A DNA stretch of 64,000 bases, from the NCBI GenBank assembly GCA_964490705.1, contig CAZBCG010000004.1, positions 62,001-126,000 on the forward strand, read 5' to 3'. This document shows positions 7,693 to 17,229 of this stretch, one piece after another (the stretch's first letter is position 1; each line of letters starts with the position of its first letter). A program made the position numbers and the translations under genes. Origin of the DNA: Fodinibius sp964490705 (lineage in GTDB: Bacteria; Bacteroidota; Rhodothermia; Balneolales; Balneolaceae). The notes under the pieces were generated by a model. It did not search any database. It saw nothing but the letters and a program-made list of their open reading frames with translations, and had not been told where the DNA came from.

Positions 7693-9168
7693 CTATTCTT
7701 CGAATCGGCTAATGAGTTCTACGGCGTGGAATGCTGATAGGGTCACGAGCGGAATACCGCCGCCGGGATGTGTGCTTCCGCCTACTAAATACAATCCTTT
7801 AATGGACCGGGATTTATTGCGGGGACGCATAAACGCGGCCAGTTTGCTGTTCGATGAAGTGCCGTAAATACTGCCGCGATTGCTCCGAAATTGCTCATAA
7901 AAATATCTGGGCGTGATGCTGTGCGAATAGACGATGTGATCTTCCAGATCTGTGAGTCCGCGCTCTTGCAGAGTGCGAATGATCCGTTTTTTATAGGATT
8001 CAGTTTGTTGCTCCCAATTGTATTTATCACTCAAATAAGGCGCATTTACTAGTATAAAAAGATTAGAACCGCCTTCCGGGGCATGATCGGGATTAGAGTG
8101 TGAGGTATTGGCAATATAAATCGTGGGATCATCGGGCATCACTTTTTCTTCGAATATTTGATGAAATTCGTGCTCGTAATCATCCGAAAAGAAAATATTG
8201 TGATGCTCCAGGGCGTGATACGTTTTATCAGTCCCCAGCAGCAGTACAAATCCAGAACAGGAGGGTTCAAGGGTGGACATCTTCTTCTGTTTTAGGGATG
8301 AAATATCATCATCACCCAAAAATTGTAGGTAGGTTTCGGCGGCATCCGCATTCGATACGACAAGATCAGTCTTGTAGAATTGTCCTGATTCATCTCGAAC
8401 ACCGGAGACCTGCTTGTTCGTTACACCAATTTCCGAAATTTCAGTATCGTATTTGACCGTTACTCCAAGCTCGTCTGAAAGTTTGGTAAGGGCATTAATG
8501 AGCGTGTAGATTCCGCCCTCGATATAAAATCCGCCCATGGCTAACTCCACATGGGGAATGACATTGAGCGTTGCCGGAGCCTGATAGGGCGATGACCCAT
8601 TGTAGGTCGTAAATCGCTTGAAAAACTTCCGTAGCTCATCGGACGTGAACATCTGATCAATACGATTGGAGACGGTGGTAAAGGCATCAATCTGTAAAAA
8701 ATCGGTGAAATTGAGTGAGCTTAAATCCGACAAACCATACAGTGGATTAAAGAGAAACGCTTCTTTGGTCTGCTCATACAACTGCTCGGCATAATCTTGG
8801 AATTGCTTGTAGGCCTTCACATCCTCAGGTGCAAATTCTTGGATCTGGGCGATATTAACCCCCGAATCCTGAAAGCAATCAAATTGCGAGCCGTTTTGAT
8901 AGAAGTATCGACAAATGGGATTTATGGAGTGGATATGTAAATAATTGCTGATATCACGATTACAGAACTCGAACAGCTTTTCCAAAATAAAGGGCATCGT
9001 CAGGAGGGAAGGGCCGGTATCAAAGCGAAATCCCTGGGCACGGACTTCGTTAATTTTTCCGCCGGGTGAGCTGTTCTTTTCCAGAATGGTTACTTGGTGA
9101 CCCTTTTGGGCAAGCATACAGGCCGCCGATAGTCCTCCTAAACCGGCACCAATGATTTTAATATCCAT
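7693..9168 (-). CDS. Phytoene desaturase family FAD oxidoreductase (carotenoid pathway)
   Basis: 491 residues, typical for CrtI/CrtD/CrtN proteins. The N-terminus has the FAD dinucleotide fold IIGAGLGGLSAACMLAQKG, then ILEKNSSPGGK and FRFDTGPSLLTMP. The C-terminus has LYLVGGSTHPGGGIPLV, the CrtI-type FAD-binding signature. These enzymes desaturate, isomerise or oxidise carotenoid backbones. Which step this one performs (CrtI, CrtD or diapolycopene oxygenase type) cannot be settled by eye. No crtB, crtY or crtZ lies in the window, so the rest of the pathway must be elsewhere. Confidence 0.85.
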   Translation of the reverse strand: MDIKIIGAGLGGLSAACMLAQKGHQVTILEKNSSPGGKINEVRAQGFRFDTGPSLLTMPFILEKLFEFCNRDISNYLHIHSINPICRYFYQNGSQFDCFQDSGVNIAQIQEFAPEDVKAYKQFQDYAEQLYEQTKEAFLFNPLYGLSDLSSLNFTDFLQIDAFTTVSNRIDQMFTSDELRKFFKRFTTYNGSSPYQAPATLNVIPHVELAMGGFYIEGGIYTLINALTKLSDELGVTVKYDTEISEIGVTNKQVSGVRDESGQFYKTDLVVSNADAAETYLQFLGDDDISSLKQKKMSTLEPSCSGFVLLLGTDKTYHALEHHNIFFSDDYEHEFHQIFEEKVMPDDPTIYIANTSHSNPDHAPEGGSNLFILVNAPYLSDKYNWEQQTESYKKRIIRTLQERGLTDLEDHIVYSHSITPRYFYEQFRSNRGSIYGTSSNSKLAAFMRPRNKSRSIKGLYLVGGSTHPGGGIPLVTLSAFHAVELISRFEE

Positions 9169-9293
9169 AGATTGGATGATAACAATTTTTGTGATCTTTT
9201 AAATTTGCTAAGAAGCTTCCCAAGAATAAGAAATGGCATTAAAAGAAATGGAATAGTAGATTAAGAGCTGAATAATAATTGAGCCATTTTTCT

Positions 9294-10436
9294 ATGAAAT
9301 TATTTCGATCTATTGTAGTCACCGCTATTTCACTTGTAGCGTTCATCGGTTGTGAAACTCAATCAGAGGGAGAAGAATTTTATTTGCTGATCGGAACTTA
9401 TACGCAGGAATCCAGTGAGGGTATTTATCTCTATAAATTTGATACTCAGACAGGTGCTATTGATTCTGTAAATGCCGCGGAGGGTATTGCAAACCCTTCT
9501 TATTTGGCAATCTCTGATGACCATAATTTCGTTTATGCTGTTAATGAGATGGCAGATTCTGCCAAGGCCACTGTTAGTGCTTTTCGTTTTGACCGAGAGA
9601 ACGAGCAGCTTAATTTCCTGAATAAACAGTCTTCGGGCGGTGGTGCACCTTGTTATGTATCCATCGATAAAACCGGTGGCTATGCCTTTGTGGGCAACTA
9701 TCTAGGCGGATCATTCTCCGTATTGCCAATCAACGAGGATGGCTCACTGGCGGGGGCAAGCCAAACTATTACTCATGAGGGAAGCAGTGTTAATGAAAAC
9801 CGACAGCAAAATCCCCATGTACACTGTACATATCCTGCACCCGATAATAGTGCTTTGGTTGTCAATGATTTAGGCATTGATTATGTCACAACATATTCGT
9901 TTGATGAACAAACTGGCACGATAAGTGAAACGGATACCTCAGCTTATAAAACAACACCGGGTGCTGGCCCCCGTCACATTACATTCAGTCCTGATGGGGA
10001 TTATGCCTATTTGATCAATGAGCTTGACGGATCGGTCGTTGCTTTTTCTTATGAGGATGGGTTGCAGCCCCTGCAAACAGTTTCTGCACTGCCTGATGGC
10101 TTTGAGGGGGCCGTTTCTGGGGCGGATATTCACGTTTCGCCGGATGGAGAGTTTTTATATGTATCGATGCGTGAAGATTTAAATGAGATCGTCATTTTTA
10201 ATATCGACCAGCAGAATGGCAGGCTCTCGTATGTCGATCGGCAGTCAACGAATGGCAAACATCCCCGTAATTTTATGATTGATCCTACCGGTAATTATTT
10301 ACTTACCGCGAATATGAATTCTGATAATATTGTGGTTTTTGAGCGAGATCAGTCAACCGGAAAACTACAACCAACGGGAATGGAAATTGCTCTTTCGATG
10401 CCGGTATGCCTGAAAATGATTCCCGTAAACCGATAG
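9294..10436 (+). CDS. Lactonase family beta-propeller lipoprotein (6-phosphogluconolactonase YbhE-like)
   Basis: 380 residues from ATG 9294; a TTG 15 nt upstream is in frame but less likely. The signal peptide ends VAFIGC, a lipobox, so it is an exported lipoprotein, unlike cytoplasmic Pgl. The body is a seven-bladed propeller with LLIGTYTQESSEGIYLYKFD at the first blade, repeated HV or HI..SPDG blade motifs (HITFSPDGDYAYLINE, DIHVSPDGEFLYVSMR) and HPRNFMIDPTGNYLL near the end. The lactonase family hydrolyses sugar lactones. Periplasmic location argues against a role in the pentose phosphate pathway proper. Confidence 0.85.
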   Translation: MKLFRSIVVTAISLVAFIGCETQSEGEEFYLLIGTYTQESSEGIYLYKFDTQTGAIDSVNAAEGIANPSYLAISDDHNFVYAVNEMADSAKATVSAFRFDRENEQLNFLNKQSSGGGAPCYVSIDKTGGYAFVGNYLGGSFSVLPINEDGSLAGASQTITHEGSSVNENRQQNPHVHCTYPAPDNSALVVNDLGIDYVTTYSFDEQTGTISETDTSAYKTTPGAGPRHITFSPDGDYAYLINELDGSVVAFSYEDGLQPLQTVSALPDGFEGAVSGADIHVSPDGEFLYVSMREDLNEIVIFNIDQQNGRLSYVDRQSTNGKHPRNFMIDPTGNYLLTANMNSDNIVVFERDQSTGKLQPTGMEIALSMPVCLKMIPVNR

Positions 10437-10452
10437 AGATTGCTCGTTGAGG

Positions 10453-11862
10453 CTAGTCTTTTAAACGAAGGTTTGCCACAGTTTCGATGTGATAGGTCTG
10501 GGGGAACATATCTACCGGCTGGATCTCAAGGATATTATATACCTCGCTCAGCTTTTCGAGATCTCGTGCCATCGTAGCACTATTACAGCTTACATATACC
10601 AGTTTGGGGATCCGCAGTTGATTAAGTTGGTCAACCACATCATCATGCATACCGGCACGAGGCGGATCGGTAATCAGGCAATCGGGTGAGCCATGCTGGT
10701 CAATAACATCAGAAGTAAAAACATCTTTCATATCGCCTTTTACAAAAGAGATATTTTCAACGTTATTCTGCTGAGCATTTTTCTTGGCATTGTTGATGGT
10801 TACTTTTTCTAATTCTATGCCAATTAGTTTTTTAGCCTTATCACTTAAAAAGATAGTAAGTGTGCCAACGCCGCAATACAAGTCATAGACGATATCTTCT
10901 TGCTGGATATCAGCAAAGGCTTTTACGACTTCATAGAGCTGCTCGGCCTGGGCCGTGTTTGTTTGGAAAAAGGCGTTTGCATCAATGTTGAAGCTGTAAT
11001 CTCCAATCTGATCAGTAATATATCCCGGCCCGTGGATAGTGTGCTCATAGCGTCCCACCGCAGTTGGCGACTTCGTGTCATTTACATTGTTGACGATTGT
11101 GGTAATAGCAGGAAATTTCTCCAGCAGAGCATCGGAAAGTTTTTGGATACAATCCTGATCGTCGTGATAGGTCACAATATTTACCATCAAATCATCCCGG
11201 TAATAGGAATTTCTTATCACAAGATTTCGCATAAATCCTTCTCGATCCACGGGATTGAACGGTGCAACATCATGTTCAATACACCAACTGCGTACGAAAT
11301 CTAAAATCTCGTAGGAGATGGGATCTTGCAGATGGCACTCGTGCAGATTTAGAATCTTGTCGTAACGCCCCGGGGCATGCAATCCGGCGGCAAAGCAACG
11401 ATCATCCACATACTCATCGCGCTGGATCTCTTCACGGGTCAGCCAGCGCTTGTGCCCAAAGGAATACTCCATTTTGTTCCGATAGTAGAAGGGAGTTTTA
11501 CAGCCAATAATGGGATTAACTTCCAAATCTTTCAATCCAGCGATGTGGTGCAGATGATCCCGAACATGTTCGCGTTTAAACTCTTTTTGATGATCATAAG
11601 AGACATGCTGCCAGCTGCAACCGCCACAATTAGCTGCATGCTGACATTTGGGTTCGACACGGTGAGGTCCTTCGTCAATTACTTCCAGGAGCTTTGCCTC
11701 TGCAAAACTCTTTTTCTTTTTGGTGATACGCGCTTTAATATGATCGCCGGGAGCGGTGTTGGGGACAAAAACGGCTAACCCGTCAAGCTTGCCAATGCCT
11801 TTGCCTTGAAAAGCCGCAGAATCGATTTTGAGTTCAATTTCGGCTCCTTTCTTTAGTGTCAT
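10453..11862 (-). CDS. rlmD: 23S rRNA (uracil-C5)-methyltransferase, RlmD family
   Basis: 469 residues. The N-terminal TRAM domain (about 5-62) binds RNA. It is followed by the 4Fe-4S cysteines PKCQHAANCGGC (Cys73, Cys79, Cys82), with a fourth cysteine farther on. The catalytic domain has YDLYCGVGTLTIFL for SAM binding, ITDPPRAGM, and LVYVSCNSATMARDL carrying the nucleophilic cysteine. RlmD methylates U1939 of E. coli 23S rRNA; RlmCD-type paralogues can modify other uridines, so exact specificity is inferred. It lies 10 nt downstream of the cyclic-nucleotide-binding gene and is probably co-transcribed. Confidence 0.9.
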   Translation of the reverse strand: MTLKKGAEIELKIDSAAFQGKGIGKLDGLAVFVPNTAPGDHIKARITKKKKSFAEAKLLEVIDEGPHRVEPKCQHAANCGGCSWQHVSYDHQKEFKREHVRDHLHHIAGLKDLEVNPIIGCKTPFYYRNKMEYSFGHKRWLTREEIQRDEYVDDRCFAAGLHAPGRYDKILNLHECHLQDPISYEILDFVRSWCIEHDVAPFNPVDREGFMRNLVIRNSYYRDDLMVNIVTYHDDQDCIQKLSDALLEKFPAITTIVNNVNDTKSPTAVGRYEHTIHGPGYITDQIGDYSFNIDANAFFQTNTAQAEQLYEVVKAFADIQQEDIVYDLYCGVGTLTIFLSDKAKKLIGIELEKVTINNAKKNAQQNNVENISFVKGDMKDVFTSDVIDQHGSPDCLITDPPRAGMHDDVVDQLNQLRIPKLVYVSCNSATMARDLEKLSEVYNILEIQPVDMFPQTYHIETVANLRLKD

Positions 11863-11871
11863 TGGCGGCTC

Positions 11872-12423
11872 TCAGACGGACTCTTCTTCCGATTGTCGTG
11901 TTAAGTAGGTTTCGAACTGCAGCGAAAAGGCGTGCTCGGCGGTACTTACTTGTTTAAGTTCCTTGGTGACAATTTCGAGCTGTTTCATGGCAATCATTGC
12001 CAGTGTCTCCATAAATTTTACGGCAATGCTGGGATGACGTTTTTTTAAAGTCTCGAAATCGGGTTTAAAGAATCCCATCAAGATGCAATCGGTCAGGCAT
12101 TTTGCGCTGCTGATGCGCCGCAGCTCATAACCAATAGAGAGGGCCCCAAAACTTTCGGGAGCTTGAATAACACAGCTCTGCCTTTCGTTGTCCGAGTCTC
12201 GATCTGGTTCTACAACAAGCTCTACCTTACCGTCTTCGATAAAATACATTCCGGTGCCGGGATCGCCCTGATGATAGATATGCTCCTGTTCTTTGTATTT
12301 TCGACGATGGCAGTACTGCAAAAACTCTGATCGCTCCAGAGTGGTGAGATTTTTTAGAAATCGCGAATTAAAGATTAAATCACTCTGTCTTTTGACTTTG
12401 CCTAACTTTTTAGATCCAAACAT
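11872..12423 (-). CDS. Cyclic nucleotide-binding domain protein without DNA-binding domain
   Basis: 183 residues. A cNMP-binding beta-roll spans about 22-140: FLKNLTTLERSEFLQYCHRR, then HIYHQGDPGTGMYFIEDGKVEL, then APESFGALSI in place of the canonical phosphate-binding cassette FGE.AL. The C-terminus is a long helix (HPSIAVKFMETLAMIAMKQLEIVTKEL) resembling the Crp dimer helix. No helix-turn-helix follows, so it is not a complete Crp/Fnr regulator. It may act through protein contacts or be a degenerate sensor. It is followed closely by rlmD. Confidence 0.8.
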   Translation of the reverse strand: MFGSKKLGKVKRQSDLIFNSRFLKNLTTLERSEFLQYCHRRKYKEQEHIYHQGDPGTGMYFIEDGKVELVVEPDRDSDNERQSCVIQAPESFGALSIGYELRRISSAKCLTDCILMGFFKPDFETLKKRHPSIAVKFMETLAMIAMKQLEIVTKELKQVSTAEHAFSLQFETYLTRQSEEESV

Positions 12424-12494
12424 CGCCTTTAATTAATTAAGGATTAGGTAAACAAGTTCTGTTCTGTGGAGTAATATATCAACCCATATGGATT

Positions 12495-14906
12495 TTAAAA
12501 TGAATGTCCAATGCCGAATGTAAAATAAAGCCTGTTATTATTAAACCATCCTTGCTGCAGGTCGTGGATGCGAAACGCAAAATCAAAACGAGCTATTACA
12601 TATTCCCAGTCGAATCGCAGTCCCAGGCCTGAACTTACGGCAATTTGCTTGTAAAACTGGTCGAACTTAAATTTGCCCAGCTTGAGCAGCTGCTGGCGCT
12701 GGCTTGCCGAAGACTGATTCATCGCATTTGATCCGGAAGGGAACTCTGTGCGCGGCCCGTACCAGATATTGCCGGCATCGGTAAACCAGGCTGCGATCCA
12801 ATCTGCAGAAAGAAAATCGCGAATAAATCGTTGACGAATTTCGGTTTGTGCCAAGAGCTTTATTTCGCCGCCGTTGATGGTCACATCGTCGAGCGGAATG
12901 CCACCGGGACCTAAGCTATAGATATCCCAACCCCGGATATCGTTGCTGCCACCGGCATAAAAACGCTGGTTTAGAGGAATGGAATTGCTGTTTCCATAGG
13001 GAAAGGCCAAGCCCATAAATCCGCGATAGCCGAAAACTGTATTGTTTGAAAGTGGAATATATCGGCGATAGTCGGCCGTGCCTTTTACAAATTGGCTGTA
13101 GGCTAAACTGTTTTGGCTGGCGGGAATGATGGGGGGCAGATTGCCTTCTAGAGTATTGGGACTTGTAATATACCGATCAATCAAATAGGGAATATTGCCA
13201 CCTACCGCAATGGAATATTCACTAAAATATCCTTGATCGCGTTTAATCAGGTCGGTGCGTTGACTCCGGAAGGTATATCGCAGAATTGAGGAAACTTGTG
13301 GCCGAAAATCCTCCAGAATTCGTTGATACTCGAAAGATCCCTCTCCAAAATCTTCGCGCAGTGCCTGGCGGAACTGCGGAGAGGGATCGGTATCGAGCAG
13401 ATCAAGTTCGATAAGATCCAGGAAACTTGAGAATTTCTCATTGTGCTGCACCTCGTACCGGAGGTTGAATCGAATATCAGAGTTGATGTCAAAGAGCAGT
13501 TGGTTTGATCGGGTGAACGAAAGCCCATAGCGGGTGCGGCCATCAGAGAAAAAGACCTTGTCATCAAGAAAGCCGAATGGAAAGGTTAATCGGGGCAGGG
13601 TATAATTGATCCTCGATTCAAAGCTTTCAAAAAAACGTCCTTCGTATGCACTGGTTGCCGAGTCAGATGCAATTTCGCGGACTGTTTCCGAGGTTACATA
13701 TTCGAAGCTTCCATTAAGGCTTACCTGCAGATTCTCAGCCTTGCCGAACAGGTTGTTGTTGGTGTAGGTGATACCGGCTCCAGAACCAAATCCATAACGC
13801 TTCATCCCAAATAAATTAAGGTTTATGGAATGTTTGGGCAACGTTTGCAGCGAAAACATGGCCGGAATTTGTTCTTTGGAATAGTCCGGCAGCGAGCCAT
13901 CTTCACTCAATCCAAATTGCCGGATAGTGAGCATGCCCAGATTTTGGAATTCATTGACCGACCGGATATAAAGCGAATGGTTGAAGGTATCACCCGGCTT
14001 AAACAATATTTGATCGGTAAGCAGGCTAAATCTGGTTTGTGCCGCATCCTCTTTCTGGAGGTATATCTTGTTGTCACCGGAGGTTAAGGGTGCCCCTTGC
14101 AGGGTATCTGCTTCGTTGTAGCTGATTGTTTCATCGGGACCCGAGAGCGAAATGTGCAGATCTCCGAATGTATATTTATCGCCGGGATTAATACGAAAGA
14201 GGCCATCGAGCTGGTGGGGATTTGTTGAATCGCGTTTCATCAGCATATTTACCGAATCTTTCTGGACGGCGGCATAGCCGTTATTTTTTAGAAAGGTGAT
14301 GATTCGGTTGCGCTCGGTCGTAAGTTCATTTTCGGAATATCGTTGATTTACAGTATAGGTCGAATCATTAATGCGATTGTCGGTCATTGGACTGGCCGCC
14401 AGAAAATCAGTAACACGATTTTTTGTGTCGAATTCCGGCATCCCGGAGTACGAAAGCGTTCGAATATTGAAGGCCTGATTCTCATTAATCAGAAAAGAAA
14501 CTTCTACCCGATTTTTTTTAAATTCGACGATATTGGTATCGACTTGGGCTTCTAGATAGCCGATGGTTCGGTAATATTGTTTAATTCGTTCGATGTCGCT
14601 GCCCGCGGTAGATCGATTCAGCAGGGCCGGTTGTTCGCCGAACTTTTTGGTAAGCTGCCAGATAAAATACCAAGGCGTAAAACGAGGGATCCCCAGGAAT
14701 TCGCGATTTGTCTGAGTACGGATGAGTGTTTCCAGGGTGTTATCTTTGACGTTGTCATTGCCGACAAAGCGTACAATACGCACAACATTATCGGTGGTAT
14801 CGCTTTCGGTAGGCGTATTCTGTGACAAAGCAATCTCGGCAGAGCTCATTTGCAGGGCTCCGAAGATGCAGAAGGATAGAAGAAAAAGGCCAATATTGCG
14901 TTTCAA
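12495..14906 (-). CDS. BamA/TamA-family outer membrane protein
   Basis: About 803 residues from the TTG at 14906. The frame is open to an ATG at 14963, but that codon and the next ones lie in the terminator of the upstream gene (14930-14966). The TTG gives MKRNIGLFLLSFCIFGALQ, a normal signal peptide. The N-terminal half is POTRA-like: VRIVRFVGNDNVKDNTLETLI, then RIKQYYRTIGYLEAQVDTNI, then YSENELTTERNRIITFLKNNGYA. The C-terminal half is the Omp85 barrel with YAGGSNDIRGWDIYSLGPGG, matching the conserved RG(Y/F/W) loop-6 motif. The protein ends in a phenylalanine (GIGHSF), as barrels do. It would act in outer-membrane protein insertion or export. Confidence 0.85.
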   Translation of the reverse strand: MKRNIGLFLLSFCIFGALQMSSAEIALSQNTPTESDTTDNVVRIVRFVGNDNVKDNTLETLIRTQTNREFLGIPRFTPWYFIWQLTKKFGEQPALLNRSTAGSDIERIKQYYRTIGYLEAQVDTNIVEFKKNRVEVSFLINENQAFNIRTLSYSGMPEFDTKNRVTDFLAASPMTDNRINDSTYTVNQRYSENELTTERNRIITFLKNNGYAAVQKDSVNMLMKRDSTNPHQLDGLFRINPGDKYTFGDLHISLSGPDETISYNEADTLQGAPLTSGDNKIYLQKEDAAQTRFSLLTDQILFKPGDTFNHSLYIRSVNEFQNLGMLTIRQFGLSEDGSLPDYSKEQIPAMFSLQTLPKHSINLNLFGMKRYGFGSGAGITYTNNNLFGKAENLQVSLNGSFEYVTSETVREIASDSATSAYEGRFFESFESRINYTLPRLTFPFGFLDDKVFFSDGRTRYGLSFTRSNQLLFDINSDIRFNLRYEVQHNEKFSSFLDLIELDLLDTDPSPQFRQALREDFGEGSFEYQRILEDFRPQVSSILRYTFRSQRTDLIKRDQGYFSEYSIAVGGNIPYLIDRYITSPNTLEGNLPPIIPASQNSLAYSQFVKGTADYRRYIPLSNNTVFGYRGFMGLAFPYGNSNSIPLNQRFYAGGSNDIRGWDIYSLGPGGIPLDDVTINGGEIKLLAQTEIRQRFIRDFLSADWIAAWFTDAGNIWYGPRTEFPSGSNAMNQSSASQRQQLLKLGKFKFDQFYKQIAVSSGLGLRFDWEYVIARFDFAFRIHDLQQGWFNNNRLYFTFGIGHSF

Positions 14907-14929
14907 AGGGCAAGAAAGTATTAACTGTT

Positions 14930-14966
14930 CCAAAAAAAACGGCTGCACGTGATGTTCGTGCAACCG
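14930..14966 (-). terminator. Rho-independent terminator of the DUF2795 gene
   Basis: Read on the minus strand, GGTTGCACG (14965-14957) pairs with CGTGCAGCC (14949-14941) around a 7-nt loop, with one wobble pair, and is followed by GTTTTTTTTGG. It lies past the stop at 14995 and overlaps the 5' extension of the BamA-like frame. Confidence 0.85.
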
Positions 14967-14994
14967 CTTGAAGGTAATTTTATTCCATCAGGAT

Positions 14995-15249
14995 TTAAAC
15001 ATCGTCGTAGTTAAATCCTTCATCGTCTTCGTTGTGGAAGAAATCTTCCTTGCCGATATAGTCGGGCCAGATGTCCTCAATACTTTCATAAACGACATCT
15101 TCACCTTGTTCAATTTCTTCAAGTTCGTATAAATTGTCGAGCACCTGTTGAGGACTGCCATTCCGTTCTGCCCATTCGATTAACTCATCGCGGGTTGCGG
15201 GAAATGGCGCGTCATCTAAAACGGCTGCTAATTCAACAGTCCAGATCAT
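14995..15249 (-). CDS. DUF2795 family protein
   Basis: 84 residues, very acidic in the C-terminal half. It starts MIWTVELAAVLDDAPFPATRDELIEWAERNGSP and continues with QQVLDNLYELE. This is the DUF2795 pattern: a short strand, a basic/acidic helix with E-L-I-x-W-A, and a following helix. Function is unknown; such small proteins are common in Balneolota and related phyla, usually as single genes. A clear terminator follows it. Confidence 0.75.
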   Translation of the reverse strand: MIWTVELAAVLDDAPFPATRDELIEWAERNGSPQQVLDNLYELEEIEQGEDVVYESIEDIWPDYIGKEDFFHNEDDEGFNYDDV

Positions 15250-15444
15250 AAATAATACTTCTTAATTTTGTTTTGGGTTCAACTATAAAACTTAGCACCT
15301 TAAGAAAAGGTTTCATACTATAAATTCAAGTCAATTTTTAAGGAAAAAGCAATTATTTTTTCCTTAAAATAGCTCAAAGGTGTAGAAAATTATTCTTATC
15401 TTATGCTTTCTAAAAAATAAACACTAATAAGGACGGATTATTAT

Positions 15445-15663
15445 ATGTTTGGAAGTTTTGGCGGTATGGAAGTACTAATTATCCTGCTGGTTGTTTTATT
15501 GTTTTTTGGAGCCAAACGGATTCCCGAGCTTGCTCGTGGTATCGGGCAGGGAATCAATGAGTTTCGCAAAGCCTCTGACGAGATCAAAAAAGAGATTGAG
15601 CAGGGCGAAAAAGAAGGGCTGAGTTCCAGTGACAAAGAAAACGTCGAGAAAAAGCAAGATTAA
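15445..15663 (+). CDS. tatA: Twin-arginine translocase subunit TatA/TatE
   Basis: 72 residues in the standard TatA layout. A short N-terminus (MFGSFGGME) precedes one membrane helix (VLIILLVVLLFFG), the FGAKRIPEL hinge with the conserved Phe-Gly, an amphipathic helix (ARGIGQGINEFRKA) and a charged tail. TatA forms the export pore for folded proteins. It opens a plus-strand run: gatA begins 18 nt after its stop. No tatB or tatC lies in the window. Confidence 0.92.
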   Translation: MFGSFGGMEVLIILLVVLLFFGAKRIPELARGIGQGINEFRKASDEIKKEIEQGEKEGLSSSDKENVEKKQD

Positions 15664-15681
15664 TTAAAACCATATCTATCG

Positions 15682-17214
15682 TTGAGTTTTTCAGATTTTA
15701 GCCAGATTCGAGAATCTATCGCATCTGGTGATGTTACACTTCCGGAAATTGTAGAGCACTATATCACCAATATTAAGCAGCGCAATGATGAGATTAATGC
15801 CGTTGTCAGCTTAGATAAAAAGGCTGCGCTCAACAGATCTAAAGAGATTCAACAACGTATTGAGGATGGCTCGGCCGGCAAGCTGGCCGGAATGGTCGTG
15901 GGTGTCAAAGACTTGATTTGTGAGCGTGACAAACAGGCTACCTGCGCATCCAACATCTTATCCAATTTTGAAAGCGTGTATGACGCTACCGTCATTGAAC
16001 GACTGCGAAATGAAGACGCTATTTTGTTGGGACGCTTGAATATGGATGAGTTTGCCATGGGGTCATCCACGGAGAATACGATTTACGGTCCGGCACATAA
16101 CCCGGCTGACACTTCTAAAGTCGCCGGGGGATCATCGGGAGGAAGCGCCGCCGCTGTGGCCGCCGATTTTTGCACGGCTTCACTGGGATCGGACACCGGG
16201 GGATCTATCCGACAGCCCGCTTCGTACTGCGGCGTTGTAGGATTAAAACCGACTTATGGACGCGTATCGCGCCATGGACTAATTGCTTTTGCTTCTTCCT
16301 TTGACTGCATAGGTCCGCTTACAAATACCGTTAAAGATGCGGCTATACTTCTTGAGACCATTGCAGGAGCTGATCCCAATGACAATACTTCATCGAGTCG
16401 TGCGGTACCAAATTACAGTCAATTTGTTGAAGACCCAGATTCAAATATCCGCATTGGCGTTCCTGAGGAGTATTTCGGGGATGGCCTGGATGATGAAATT
16501 CGCGAAGGCATCCAGGATAAATTGAGCGAGCTGGAACAGTCCGGAGCTGAGCTGGTGCCCATTCATCTGCCGCATATGAAGTACGGTATTGCCACATATT
16601 ATATTTTGGCTACGGCTGAGGCTTCGAGCAATTTGGCGCGCTATGATGGCATCCGATACGGACATCGTGCTGATATCAAAGACGTGGAAGAGGATCTTAA
16701 ATCCGAGCGTGAAGCCATTCAGGAGCAGATTAAGCAAGCTGATGGCGATAAAAAAATGAAATTGGCGGATCAGCTTGAAGAGATGGACTCGTCGCTCATC
16801 CGATTGTACAAAAAGAGCCGTACCGAGGGATTTGGTCCCGAAGTGAAACGGCGCATCATGTTAGGCACCTATGTGCTTAGCGCCGGATATTACGACGCCT
16901 ACTATGCCAAAGCGCAGAAAGTGCGTCGCCTGATTAAACAGGATTTTACCGAGGCGTTTGATGATGTGGATGTGATTGTTTCTCCAACGGCACCGACCAC
17001 CGCTTTTGATTTGGGAGCCAATGAGGACAATCCCGTGCAGATGTATCTAAACGATATTTATACGACTTCGGCCAACCTGGCGGGTATTTGCGGATTGAGC
17101 GTCCCTGCCGGTACGCACTCTAATGGATTGCCATACGGCATGCAATTTATGGCAAATACCTTTGAGGAAGGAAAACTTTTTAATGCCGGCCGACTTATTG
17201 AACAATTAGGTTAA
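15682..17214 (+). CDS. gatA: Glutamyl-/aspartyl-tRNA amidotransferase subunit A
   Basis: 510 residues from a TTG start 18 nt after tatA. GatA is the amidase subunit that releases ammonia from glutamine so that GatB can convert mischarged Glu-tRNA(Gln) or Asp-tRNA(Asn). The amidase-signature triad is complete: Lys76 in GVKDLI, Ser151 in GGSSGGSAAA and Ser175 in DTGGSIRQPA. The C-terminus ends with the family block ANLAGICGLSVPAG followed by GLPYGMQFMA. gatB and gatC are not in the window. Confidence 0.95.
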   Translation: MSFSDFSQIRESIASGDVTLPEIVEHYITNIKQRNDEINAVVSLDKKAALNRSKEIQQRIEDGSAGKLAGMVVGVKDLICERDKQATCASNILSNFESVYDATVIERLRNEDAILLGRLNMDEFAMGSSTENTIYGPAHNPADTSKVAGGSSGGSAAAVAADFCTASLGSDTGGSIRQPASYCGVVGLKPTYGRVSRHGLIAFASSFDCIGPLTNTVKDAAILLETIAGADPNDNTSSSRAVPNYSQFVEDPDSNIRIGVPEEYFGDGLDDEIREGIQDKLSELEQSGAELVPIHLPHMKYGIATYYILATAEASSNLARYDGIRYGHRADIKDVEEDLKSEREAIQEQIKQADGDKKMKLADQLEEMDSSLIRLYKKSRTEGFGPEVKRRIMLGTYVLSAGYYDAYYAKAQKVRRLIKQDFTEAFDDVDVIVSPTAPTTAFDLGANEDNPVQMYLNDIYTTSANLAGICGLSVPAGTHSNGLPYGMQFMANTFEEGKLFNAGRLIEQLG

Positions 17215-17229
17215 TTTAAGTATTCAATA

